A program made the position numbers and the translations under genes. Shown here in pieces: positions 43,480 to 52,708 of a stretch of 64,000 nucleotides of DNA. Under the pieces are notes generated by a model, which saw nothing but the letters and a program-made list of their open reading frames with translations, was not told the DNA's origin and did no database searches. The stretch is taken from contig CAVTBD010000003.1 in NCBI GenBank assembly GCA_963732875.1, forward strand, positions 1 to 64,000, read 5' to 3'. The stretch is from WHSO01 sp963732875 (GTDB lineage: Bacteria > Pseudomonadota > Alphaproteobacteria > SMXQ01). Within the stretch, counting starts at the first letter, position 1. The number at the start of each line of letters is the position of its first letter.

Positions 43480-45235
43480 AGCCCGTCCCGGACGCGCTCC
43501 TGGCCATTCCCGGCCCGGCGCGCCGCCTGCGCCTGCCGAAGCCGGGGCCGGCCCTGTGCACGGTGGTGCTGCTGGTGATGGGCCTCGTGATCCTCTATCC
43601 CGTGGCGCTTCTGGTCTATTCGAGCTTCCTCGTGCCCCAGCCCACGGGCGGCAACGCGCTCGGTTTCGGCCTGTGGCTCACCGCCTGGGACCAGGCCGGC
43701 ATCCTCGAAATCCATCATCAACACCTTCCGGCGCGTGGCGGCGACCGAGGTGCTGGCGTTCCCGGCCGCGATTCTGATCGCCTGGCTGGTCACGCGCACC
43801 GACCTGCCCGGCAAGAAGCTGATCGACGGGTTCTTCTGGATCGCCTTCTTCCTGCCGGCGCTGCCGGTGCTGATGGGCTGGATCATGCTGTTCGATCCCG
43901 AGTTCGGCCTCGTCAACCAGGTCTGGATGTGGCTGTTCGATACCGACAAGGGGCCGTTCAACATCTACACCTTCTGGGGCATCATCTTTGCCCATCTCGC
44001 CGCCCGCTCGGTCGCGGCCAAGTACATCTTCCTCGCGCCCGCGTTCCGCAACCTCGACGCCAGCATGGAGGAAGCCTCACGCGTCTCGGGCGCGAATCCG
44101 CTGACGACGGTCATGCGCATCGTGGTGCCGGTGCTGATGCCGGCGCTCCTGATTACGCTGTGCATCTCGGTGATCCATTCGCTGAAATCGTTCGAGATCG
44201 AGCTGATCCTCGGCCCGCCGACCAGCTTCTACGTGTTCTCGACCAAGATCTATCAGCTGATCGCCGAGGACCCGCCGATGTTCGGCGCGGCGACGGTGCT
44301 CGGCCTCGCCATCCTCGGCTCCATGCTGCCGCTCGATTTCTGGCAGCAGCATCTGTGCCCACACCCGCAGCTACGTCACCGTTACCAGCCATTTCTCGAC
44401 CAACGTCCTGCGCCTTGGCCGCTGGCGCACGCCGATCTTCGCCGCGATCTGCGCGTTCGGCTGCTTCATCACCGTCATACCGGTGATCTTCCTGCTGCTC
44501 GGCACCTTCATGAACCTGTACGGCTACTTCACCATCACGCCGGTATGGACGATGGAGCACTGGGTCTCGGTGCTGCGCGATCCGCCGCTGATCCGGGCCA
44601 TGATCAACACGCTCACCATCGGTATTGCCGCCGCCGGCATCGGCATGTTCTGGTACGCCCTGGTCGCCTACATCTCGGTCCGGACCCGCTACCGGGCGCG
44701 CGCCGCCCTCGATTTCCTGAGCTGGCTGCCGGCGAGCCTGCCCGGCATCATCCTCGGCCTCGCGCTCCTGTGGATGTTCCTCAACGTGCCGCTGTTCCGG
44801 CCGATCTACGGCACCACCGCGGTGCTGGTGATCGCCTGCATGCTGACCAGCATCTCGACCGGCGTGCAGCTCATCAAGAGCAACATGGTCCAGCTCGGGC
44901 GCGAGCTCGAGGAGGCCTCGTTCGTGGCGGGCGGCTCATGGCTCTACACCTTCCGCAGGGTGGTGCTGCCGCTGTTGGGGCCGGTGCTGCTCGCGGTCGC
45001 GCTCTTGACGTTCGTCTCGGCAGCCCGCAACGTCGCCAGCATCGCCATGCTGGTGACCGGCGACAACCGGCCGCTCGCGATGCTGCAGGTGGATTACATG
45101 GTGGACGGCAGGCTGGAGGCCGCCTCGGTGGCCGGCGTGCTGATCGTCCTGCTGACTTTGGCCGTGGCCGCGGTCGCCCGCTATATCAGCGCGCGCTTTG
45201 GCTTCACCGGTCTCGCCAAACGTGAAACCGCATAA
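43467..45235 (+). CDS. ABC permease, FbpB-like fused double permease (two frameshifts)
   Basis: About 589 residues with two six-helix permease halves. The first begins with LCTVVLLVMGLVILYPVALLVY and has the EAA loop EEASRVSGANPL. The second begins FGCFITVIPVIFLLLG and has the EAA loop EEASFVAGGSWL. One-base changes near 43707 (extra A in GAAATCC) and 44355 split it into three frames. With the preceding ATPase it forms an iron- or organic-acid-type importer. Followed after 27 bases by the LigJ-like gene, so import and breakdown are in one transcript. Confidence 0.8.
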
Positions 45236-45262
45236 CGAAAAAGACCATCGAAGGGAACGCAC

Positions 45263-46246
45263 ATGATCATCGACGCCCATACCCACTACCACGCGCACGG
45301 CATCCTGAATGCCGTGTTCAACCATCTCTACGGCCATAACTACGCGGCGATCCGCCCGGCCCACGGCGACGAGGAGCTGCACCTCAAGCTGATGGACGAG
45401 CGCGGCTACGACATGCAGATCATCTCCCAGCCGCCGTTCACCCAGGTCCACGACCAGAAGGCCTACCTCGGCATCGCCCAGGCCAAGGCGTTCAACACCT
45501 CCATGGCCAGATGCGTCGAGGAGCACCCGGGCAAGTTCCGCGCCGTCGCCTCCCTGCCGCTGCAGGACATTCCCGCCTCGGTCAAGGAGATGAACCGCGC
45601 GATCAAGGAGCTCGGCCTGATCGGCTGCATGCTCAACGTCGATATCTCGCGCCGCGGCGAGGCCCCCACCAACGACGAGGAGTACTGGTTCCCGATCTAC
45701 GAGGAAGCCTGCAAGCTCGGCGTGCCGCTGTTCGTGCATCCGGGCTCGTCGGCCTTGCCGCGCCACCAGAAGTATTCGCTGGCGCTGCACCTCGGTTTCC
45801 TGTTCGGCGAGACCGAGTTCCTCACCACCTTTATCTACGGCGACGTGTTCAAGCGCTTCCCGGACCTCAAGATCCTGTGCTCCCACGGCGGCGGTGCGGT
45901 GCCCTATCAACTCGGCCGGTTCCAGGCCTCGACCTGCCCCGATCTCAAGGGTGATCGTGGCCCGCGCATCCCGATCGAGGGAACTTTCGTGGACAACCTG
46001 CGCAAGATGTACTTCGATTCCTGCATGTACTCGCCGGAAGGCCTCGAATGCCTGATCAAGGTCGTGGGCGTCGACCAGGTGCTGTTCGGCACCGAATGCC
46101 CGGGCATGGGCATGGCGCGGCGTCCCGACGGGCGGTCCTACGACAATGTCGAGGACTACATCAACGGCTTCGACTGGCTGAGCGACGCCGACCGGCAGAA
46201 GATCTTCTCCGGCAACGCGATCAAGCTGTTCAAGCTCAAGGTCTGA
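45263..46246 (+). CDS. Amidohydrolase-2 family, 4-oxalomesaconate hydratase (LigJ)-like
   Basis: 327 residues of the PF04909 amidohydrolases. Metal ligands are in DAHTHYH (H-x-H), VHPGSSA, CSHGGG and the late FGTECPGMG, where a hydratase-type Glu takes the place of the usual Asp. Insertions and the end (SYDNVEDYINGFDWLSDADRQ, FSGNAIKLF) resemble LigJ of protocatechuate 4,5-cleavage. The three RraA-like aldolases directly downstream would then perform the next step. An ACMSD-like decarboxylase is the alternative. GAAGGGAA precedes the ATG. Confidence 0.72.
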   Translation: MIIDAHTHYHAHGILNAVFNHLYGHNYAAIRPAHGDEELHLKLMDERGYDMQIISQPPFTQVHDQKAYLGIAQAKAFNTSMARCVEEHPGKFRAVASLPLQDIPASVKEMNRAIKELGLIGCMLNVDISRRGEAPTNDEEYWFPIYEEACKLGVPLFVHPGSSALPRHQKYSLALHLGFLFGETEFLTTFIYGDVFKRFPDLKILCSHGGGAVPYQLGRFQASTCPDLKGDRGPRIPIEGTFVDNLRKMYFDSCMYSPEGLECLIKVVGVDQVLFGTECPGMGMARRPDGRSYDNVEDYINGFDWLSDADRQKIFSGNAIKLFKLKV

Positions 46247-46258
46247 GGGGGAGGAGAC

Positions 46259-46927
46259 ATGGCACGTGACGCACTGGTCGAGCGGCTTTCCAAGCTCGAC
46301 GCCTGCACCGTTTCTGACGCGCTCGACGCGCTCGGCATCAAGGGAGCGACCTTGGGCATCCGGCCGCAGTGGCCGTGCCCGCGCATCGCCGGGCGCGCCG
46401 TGACGGTCAAGCTCAAGCCGCAGGGGGTCGAGAAGCCGACCCGCCACCTCGGCACCGAGGCGATCGAGACCGCCGATCCCGGCGACGTGCTGGTGATGGA
46501 GCTGGCCGGGCGCACCGACGTGCCTGGCTGGGGCGGGTTGCTCTCGCTCGCCGCCGCCACCAAGGGGCTCGCCGGTATCGTCATCGACGGGGCCTGCCGC
46601 GACATCGACGATTCGCAGTCGGCCGACTTCCCGGTCTACGCCCGGGGCGTGGTGCCGATCACCGCGCGCGGCCGGGTGATCCAGGATTCGGTGAACGCGG
46701 AAATCCAGTTCGCGGGCGTGCAGGTCCATCCCGGCGATTACGTGGTGGCGGACGGGTCGGGCACGATCATCGTGCCCCAGGCGCGTGCCGCCGACGTGAT
46801 CGCCAAGGGCGAGGAGATCGCGGCGCGCGAGGCGCGCATGGCCGACGCCGTCCGCAACGGCGCCTCGATCGTCGAGGTGATGGAGCAGGGCGGCTACGAA
46901 CAGATGCTCAACAAGGACAAGAAATAG
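46259..46927 (+). CDS. RraA-like aldolase, copy 1 (HMG/CHA aldolase family)
   Basis: 222 residues of the RraA/4-hydroxy-4-methyl-2-oxoglutarate aldolase fold. The substrate and metal motif reads GIVIDGACRDIDDSQSADFPVYARG, shown by the Gly-rich turn and R-D pair. In the protocatechuate 4,5 pathway such enzymes (LigK) split 4-carboxy-4-hydroxy-2-oxoadipate to pyruvate and oxaloacetate. GGGGGAGGAG precedes the ATG. It starts 13 bases after the LigJ-like stop and its stop abuts the next ATG. Confidence 0.8.
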   Translation: MARDALVERLSKLDACTVSDALDALGIKGATLGIRPQWPCPRIAGRAVTVKLKPQGVEKPTRHLGTEAIETADPGDVLVMELAGRTDVPGWGGLLSLAAATKGLAGIVIDGACRDIDDSQSADFPVYARGVVPITARGRVIQDSVNAEIQFAGVQVHPGDYVVADGSGTIIVPQARAADVIAKGEEIAAREARMADAVRNGASIVEVMEQGGYEQMLNKDKK

Positions 46928-47582
46928 ATGGCAAGCGACCAGATCGTCGAAGGATTCAAGACACTCGCCAGCGCCTCGATCTCGGACGCGCTCGACCGGC
47001 TCGGCATCCACGGCATGGCCCAGGGCATCGCGCCGCTCACCGACGGCCACCACGTGGTGGGCCGCGCCTTCACCCTGAAATACCGGCCCTGCGGCATCAA
47101 TCAAGGGGACGGTCGGCGACTACATCGACGACGTACCGCCGGGCGGCGTCGTGGTGCTCGACAACGCGGGCCGGCTCGACTGCACCGTGTGGGGCGACAT
47201 CCTCACCACCACCGCCAAGAGCCGCGGCGTCGCCGGCACCGTGATCCACGGCGTGTGCCGCGACGTGGCGGGCTCGCTCGAGGTCGGCTATCCCATCTTC
47301 TCGCGCGGTCGCTTCATGCGCACCGGCAAGGACCGGGTCGAGGTGGACGGCACCAGCGTCACCGTGTCGCTCGGCGACGTGCAGGTGCGCCCGGGCGACA
47401 TCGTGGTCGGCTCCGACGACGGCATCCTCGTCGTGCCGGTGGAAAAGGAAGCCGAGGTGCTGGAGATCGCCAAGGGGGTGGCCGAGGCCGAGGCGCGCAT
47501 CGTCGCCGAGGTCAAGGCGGGCTCGAAGCTGGTCGATGCCCGCAAGAAGCACGGCTATCACAACCTGCAGACGAAGAGGTGA
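46928..47582 (+). CDS. RraA-like aldolase, copy 2 (one frameshift)
   Basis: About 217 residues. N-part SISDALDRLGIHGMAQGI in one frame; from about 47103 the other frame gives KGTVGDYIDDVPPGGVVVLD and GVCRDVAGSLEVGYPIFSRG, with the R-D motif. One extra base in CATCAATCAAGG explains the break. The start immediately follows the stop of copy 1 with no gap, implying coupling. Less than half of its residues match copy 1, so this is an old duplication with likely different substrate choice. Confidence 0.75.
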
Positions 47583-47587
47583 CGCCG

Positions 47588-48229
47588 ATGAGCTACGACT
47601 TCGAACGCCCCGACGCGGCGACGCTCAAGCGCGCGGCGATCTTTCCGTCCGCCACCATCCACGAGGCTATGGGCCGCAAGGGCGCGCTGCCGGCCGTGAT
47701 CAAGCCGGTCAACCCGGCCTGGAAGATCTGCGGGCCTGCCTTCACCGTGGTGGCCAAGCCGATGAACAACATCAACATCCACCGCGCCATCTACCAGGCG
47801 AAGCCGGGCGACATCCTGGTGGTCGATTGCGGCGGCGGCTATGAGGCCGGCTACTTCGGCGAGATCATGGCCCATGCCTGCCAGGCGCGGAAGCTGGGCG
47901 GGCTCGTGATCGACGCCTGCGTGCGCGATGCCGACCTGCTCGATGAGATCGATTTTCCGGTGTTCGCGCGCGGCCTCGCCATCCAGGGCACCACCAAGGA
48001 GGAGGGCGGCTCGCTCGCAAAGACCATTACCATCGGCGGGGCGTGCATCGCGCCCGGCGACATCATCAACGGCGACCGCGACGGGGTCGTCGTCATCCCG
48101 CGCACCGAGGCCAAGGCCGCGCTTGATGCCTCCCAGACGCGCGAGGACAAGGAGGCCAACACCATCGCCTCCATCAAGTCGGGCAAGTCGACCATCGAGC
48201 TTTACGGCTGGTCGGCGGAACCGAAATAA
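47588..48229 (+). CDS. RraA-like aldolase, copy 3
   Basis: 213 residues, intact. ATIHEAMGRKGALPAVIKP, PAWKICGPAFTV, then GLVIDACVRDADLLDEIDFPVF with the R-D motif. Closer to the LigK type in its N-terminal region than the other two copies, by eye. It starts five bases after copy 2 and is followed after 23 bases by the PEP-mutase-superfamily gene, all in one operon. Confidence 0.8.
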   Translation: MSYDFERPDAATLKRAAIFPSATIHEAMGRKGALPAVIKPVNPAWKICGPAFTVVAKPMNNINIHRAIYQAKPGDILVVDCGGGYEAGYFGEIMAHACQARKLGGLVIDACVRDADLLDEIDFPVFARGLAIQGTTKEEGGSLAKTITIGGACIAPGDIINGDRDGVVVIPRTEAKAALDASQTREDKEANTIASIKSGKSTIELYGWSAEPK

Positions 48230-48252
48230 CGCGGCACGGCGGGGAGGGGGCG

Positions 48253-49407
48253 ATGGCGAAAGCGGCGGGACGCAAGGGCGCGAACAAGTCCGAGGCGCGC
48301 GAGACATGGGCGCAGTCGGTTACGCGCAAGCGCCGCCAGTTCCGCGCGCTGCTCGGGCGCAGGACGCTCTCGGTCATGCCCGGCGGCTTCAGCCCGGTCT
48401 ATGCCCGGATCGCCGAGGAAGCCGGGTTCGAGTGCTTCTTCGTGGCGGGCTCGCAGATGTCGGCCTACCTGCTCGGCGTGCCCGACGCCGGCATCATCGG
48501 GCTGCGCGACGTGGTGGACCATGCGCGGCATTGCGCCGCGCGCTCGGGCATCCCGATCCTGCTCGACACCGACACCGGCTTCGGCAACGCCGTCAACGTC
48601 CATTACACCGTGCAAGAGGTGATCCGGAGCGGCGTCGCCGCGCTCCAGATCGAGGACCAGGAATCGCCCAAGAAGTCGGGCACCCAGCCCGGACGGCGCT
48701 GCATCCCGATCGCCGAGGCGGTGGGCAAGTATCGCGCCGCCGCCGCCGCGCGCGACGCGACCGACCCCGATTTCGTGATCTGCGCGCGCTGCGACGTGCT
48801 CGGCGCCGAAGGCAGCTCGTTCGGGGAGGCGCTGGACCGTTCGGTCGCCTACGTGACCGACGGCGGTGCCGACTTCGTGTGGCTCAACTCGGTCGAGACG
48901 CGCGCGCAGATCGCCGAAGCCGCGAAGCGCATTCCGGCGCCGCTGCTGGTGATCTGGGGCGGCGGCGATCCCCAGCCGACCCTGAAGGAGTACGAGGACC
49001 TGGGCGCGCGCATCGTGCTCTATCCCACCATCGCCGCTAATGCCGGGCTCAACGCGGCGTGGCACGTGCTGCACGACCTCAAGGCGCGCGGCACCGACGC
49101 GCTGCGCGACCACGCCGTGCGCGTCAACGCGAGCCCGTGGGGACGGACCGAGGTGCGGCGCCTGACGGGCTACTACGACATCCCCGAGATCGAGGCGCGC
49201 TTCCTGACCGCCGACGCCCAGCGCAACTACACGGATACTTGGGGCCATGTCGGCATGATGGCGCGTACCGGCGACACCGGGATGCCGCCGGGCGCCGCCA
49301 AGGCGCCGGGGAAGAAGCCGGGGAAGAAGAAGGCGAAGGCGCCCGCCGCCCGGCGCCGCAAGGCCGCGAAGCCGCCGAAGAAGGCGAAGAAGACGACGCG
49401 GCGCTGA
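48253..49407 (+). CDS. Isocitrate lyase/PEP mutase superfamily protein, loop Cys absent, basic tail
   Basis: 384 residues. The TIM-barrel motifs are clear: FVAGSQMSAYLLGVPD, LLDTDTGFGN and ALQIEDQ. The catalytic loop that reads KRCGH or KKCGH in (methyl)isocitrate and dimethylmalate lyases reads KKSGT here (S142), so the general-acid Cys is lost. Oxaloacetate decarboxylase/hydrolase-like members lack it too and are better candidates; oxaloacetate is a product of the CHA aldolase step, which fits the operon. The last 50 residues are Lys/Arg/Ala/Pro-rich (KKPGKKKAKAP to KKTTRR). GGGGAGGGGG precedes the ATG. Confidence 0.78.
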   Translation: MAKAAGRKGANKSEARETWAQSVTRKRRQFRALLGRRTLSVMPGGFSPVYARIAEEAGFECFFVAGSQMSAYLLGVPDAGIIGLRDVVDHARHCAARSGIPILLDTDTGFGNAVNVHYTVQEVIRSGVAALQIEDQESPKKSGTQPGRRCIPIAEAVGKYRAAAAARDATDPDFVICARCDVLGAEGSSFGEALDRSVAYVTDGGADFVWLNSVETRAQIAEAAKRIPAPLLVIWGGGDPQPTLKEYEDLGARIVLYPTIAANAGLNAAWHVLHDLKARGTDALRDHAVRVNASPWGRTEVRRLTGYYDIPEIEARFLTADAQRNYTDTWGHVGMMARTGDTGMPPGAAKAPGKKPGKKKAKAPAARRRKAAKPPKKAKKTTRR

Positions 49408-49844
49408 CGCCGGCACGCTTTTTCGCACAGGCCACAAGATTCCACTTGTTCTTGTTACGTTCCTATGTTAGTGTGGCTATCGTCGAATTCGTTCGCTGGC
49501 AATCCTAGGACGCCGGCCAAGAATCCGGCCCGGTGGCTCCCTGTCGGGGTCATCGGCATCGGAGAGTGCGCGGGCGCTTCCCAGCCAAGCTGCGGCGCTT
49601 TCACCCTCTTTCCGGTATACCGCGCGTCGCAGCGACGGCGGGAGGAAGGCTTAAAAGATGTGGGCGGACTAAACGCTGAAATCCGAACGGGACACCCCGC
49701 GGCAGCTCCCCGACCCACCCCTTACCTCCCAGGGATTCCAGGCGCCAAGGTGGTGTTTCAGCGCCGATGCCCGCGCATGTCCGACAAAGGACATGCGACC
49801 ACGCCCCCGTGTCCTTGTAGAGAGAATCTGTCGAAGGCGTGCCG
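49408..49844. other. Non-coding gap between convergent operons
   Basis: No gene is supportable. An open stretch from 49465 has no homology or codon structure that I recognise. The only notable element is a GTTC-N7-GTTC site at 49449. Confidence 0.45.
49449..49463. promoter_or_regulatory. Possible alphaproteobacterial LexA (SOS) box
   Basis: GTTC-TTGTTAC-GTTC matches the GTTC-N7-GTTC form of the LexA site in alphaproteobacteria. No SOS gene follows; the site may be a relic of a lost gene or chance. Confidence 0.35.
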
Positions 49845-51574
49845 CTAGCTGCGGATGCCGATGCGCAGGCCGAGCGCGCGGGCGAGCAGGGCGATGCCGG
49901 TGCTCATCAGGATCACCACGAACGATGCCACCGAAGCCGCCTCGTAGCGTCCTTCCACCATGTAGTCGAGCTGCAGCAGCGCCAGCGTCTTGGTGTCGGC
50001 GGTCGCGACCAGCGCGACGCTGGCGATGTCGCGCGCGGCGTGAATGAAGTTCATCACGCCCACCAGCAGCAGCACCGGCACCATGATCGGCAGGACCACG
50101 CGCGTGAAGGTGCGCCACCAGCTCGCGCCGACCACGCGCGATGCCTCCTCGAGCTCGTTGCCGAGCTGCATCATGTTGGATTTGATGATCTGGGTGCCGA
50201 GCGTGAGCGAGGAGATGGTGGTGGCCAGGATCAGCAGACACCATGGTGCCGTAGAGCGGCCGGAACAGCGGCGAGTCCAGGAACACGTAGAGCAGGCCGA
50301 CGCCGAACAGGATGCCCGGCACCGCGAACGGCAGCCACGAGACGAAGTCGAGCAGCGCACGTGCCCGGAACGTGGTGCGCACGGTGAAGTAGGCGATCAG
50401 CGAGACCAGCACCACCGAGAAGATGCCGGCGCCGCCCGCCATCTCGAGCGTGTTGACCACGGATTCGCGGAAGGTCTCGTCGCTCAGACACGGTCCGCCA
50501 GTGGTCGAGGGTATAGGGGGACGGGATGCTGAAGAAGCCGAACAGCTTCATGGTCGACGCCAGCCCCACGAACACCAGCGGGATGACCGTGAGCGTGAGC
50601 ACGACGGCGAGCACGGCGAGAAACACCGGGATGCGCCACGGGCCGAGGCGCACCGGCTGGGTCTGGAGCTTGCCGGTCAGCGTCGTGTACTGGCGGCGCA
50701 TGGCGAACCAGCGCTGGGTGAAGATCAGCGGCAGGATCGCGGCGAGGCCCAGCGTGGCCAGCGCCGAGGCAGTGCCGAAGTCGGGCGGCTCCTGGGAGAT
50801 CAGGGTATAGACCTTGGTGGAATAGACGTAGAACTGGAACGGTGGGCCCAGCACCATCTCGATCTCGAAGGACTGCATGGCGCGGATCATCGCCAGCAGC
50901 AGGATCGCGATCAGGGCCGGCAGCATCGCCGGCACCACGATCCGGACCAGCGTGGCGAGGCGCCCGGCGCCGGCGACCCGCGAGGCTTCCTCGAGCGAGG
51001 AGTCGATGTTGCGGAAGGTCGGCGTCAGCAGCATGACCTTGACCGCGATGGCGTTGGCGGCGAGATGGGCCCAGACGATTCCCCAGAACGAATAGATGTT
51101 GAACGGCCCCGTGTCGCCCAACGGCAGCACGAGCCGTATCAGCCGGTTGAGCACGCCGTATTGCGGATCGAGGCACATGATCCAGCCGAGTGTCACCGAC
51201 AGCGAGGGCAGGAAGAACGAGATCCAGAACATGAACTCGAGGCCGCCGCGCCACGGGATGTCGGTGCGCGCCAGCGTCCAGGCGATCAGGACCGCGACCG
51301 GGAACGCGATCACGTGGATCGCCACCAGCAACTTGATGGTGTTGACGATGCTGCCGAACATCGCGGGCTCGGACAGGGCGCGGTGCCAGGCGTCGAGGCC
51401 GAACACGAAATCGGCGCCGGCCTCGGCCGACGAGAAGCTGTAGAAGATGATCAGCAGCACCGGATAGAGCACCAGGAACAGCGTCACCAGCAGCACGACC
51501 GCGAACAGGATCGTGCGCAGCTCGAACAGCCGGCGCACGGGCGCAGGGATAGGGGAGAGCGCTATTTCGGCCAC
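49845..51574 (-). CDS. ABC permease, FbpB-like fused double permease, second cassette (two frameshifts)
   Basis: About 575 residues. First half: ILFAVVLLVTLFLVLYPVLL, then EAA loop EEASRVAGAGRL. Second half: IPVFLAVLAVVLTLTVIPLV, then EEASRVVGASWW. It is a paralogue of 43467-45235 over its length. Breaks near 50487 and 50240 change frame by one base each. The start overlaps the ATPase stop by 13 bases. Together with the ATPase and binding protein upstream it forms a complete importer. Confidence 0.8.
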
Positions 51575-52659
51575 AGGCTGATGGCGTCGGGCGCCAGGGT
51601 AAGGGTGACCTCGCGGCCCTTGAGGCCACGCGAGCCGGGCGGGCCGTAGATGGTGATGAGCTCATTGCCGACCCGCACCATGCATTCGGCGCGTTCGCCC
51701 TGGTAGAGCACGGTCTCGACCCGCCCGGTCAGGCGGTTGCCGTCGCCGTCGCCGTCGGGGGCGAAGGCGATGCGCTCGGGCCGGATCGCGATCACGACCT
51801 CGGCGCCCTCGCGCGGCATGGCCGCGCCGTTGGCCGCGGCCCAGGTGAGGGTGCCGCTGGCGGTGGTGAGAGTCACCCGGGCGGCGCGGCCGTCGACGGA
51901 GGCCACCCGTCCGGGCAGGGTCACGGTCTTGCCCAGGAAGTCGCGCACGAACTCCGTTTCCGGGTGCTCGTAGAGCGCGTCGGGCGTGCCGATCTGCTCG
52001 ACGCGGCCCTGGCTCATGAGCGCGATCCGGTCGCTCAGGCTGAGCGCCTCGGTCTGGTCGTGGGTGACGTAGATCAGGGTCAGGTCGAGGCGCTCCTGCA
52101 GCACCTTGAGCTCAAAGCGCATCTGCTCGCGCAGCTTGACGTCGAGGTTGCTGAGCGGCTCATCGAGCAGCAGCACGTTGGGCTCGTAGACCAGCGCGCG
52201 CGCCAGTGCCACGCGCTGCTGCTGGCCGCCCGACAGCTTGGGCGCGTCACGGTCGGCCTGGGCCTCGAGATCGACCAGGCGGAGCGCGTGGGCGACGCGT
52301 TCGCGGATCTCGGCGCGCGGCACGTGGCGCAGCTTGAGGGGATAGGCGACGTTCTCCGCTACGGTCATGTGGGGCCAGATCGCGTAGGACTGGAACACCA
52401 TGCCCATGTTGCGCTTCTCGGGCGGGACGTTGATGCGCCGCGCCGTGTCGAAGATGGGCCGGCCGCCGAGCAGTATCTCGCCGCGCTCGGCGCTCTCGAG
52501 TCCGGCGATGATGCGGAGCGTCGTGGACTTGCCGCAGCCCGACGGACCGAGCAGCGTGAACGCTTCCCCCTTGGCGATGGAAAAGCCGACGTCGTCGAGC
52601 GCGACGACGCTGCCGAAGGTCTTACGCAGGCCGCGGACTTCGATGAGGGATTCCGTCAT
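51562..52659 (-). CDS. ABC transporter ATP-binding protein, second cassette
   Basis: 365 residues, intact. Walker A GPSGCGKST (38-46), FQSYAIWPH, LSGGQQQR, VLLLDEP, YVTHDQTEA and a C-terminal TOBE domain (VAIRPERIAFAPDG). Close paralogue of the ATPase at 42396. It belongs to the PotA/FbpC-type importers. Ribosome site is weak; it follows the binding-protein gene by 49 bases in one operon. Confidence 0.9.
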   Translation of the reverse strand: MTESLIEVRGLRKTFGSVVALDDVGFSIAKGEAFTLLGPSGCGKSTTLRIIAGLESAERGEILLGGRPIFDTARRINVPPEKRNMGMVFQSYAIWPHMTVAENVAYPLKLRHVPRAEIRERVAHALRLVDLEAQADRDAPKLSGGQQQRVALARALVYEPNVLLLDEPLSNLDVKLREQMRFELKVLQERLDLTLIYVTHDQTEALSLSDRIALMSQGRVEQIGTPDALYEHPETEFVRDFLGKTVTLPGRVASVDGRAARVTLTTASGTLTWAAANGAAMPREGAEVVIAIRPERIAFAPDGDGDGNRLTGRVETVLYQGERAECMVRVGNELITIYGPPGSRGLKGREVTLTLAPDAISLWPK

Positions 52660-52708
52660 GACCCGTTCGGGCCGCGGCCCAGGCCGCGGCCCACTCCGTT
52701 GCTGGCGC

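Noticed and set aside
44936..47104. 722-residue open frame on the minus strand
   Set aside because: It is the antisense of the permease end, LigJ-like and RraA genes; the high GC keeps the reverse frame open. The translation is Arg/His/Ala-rich with no family features.
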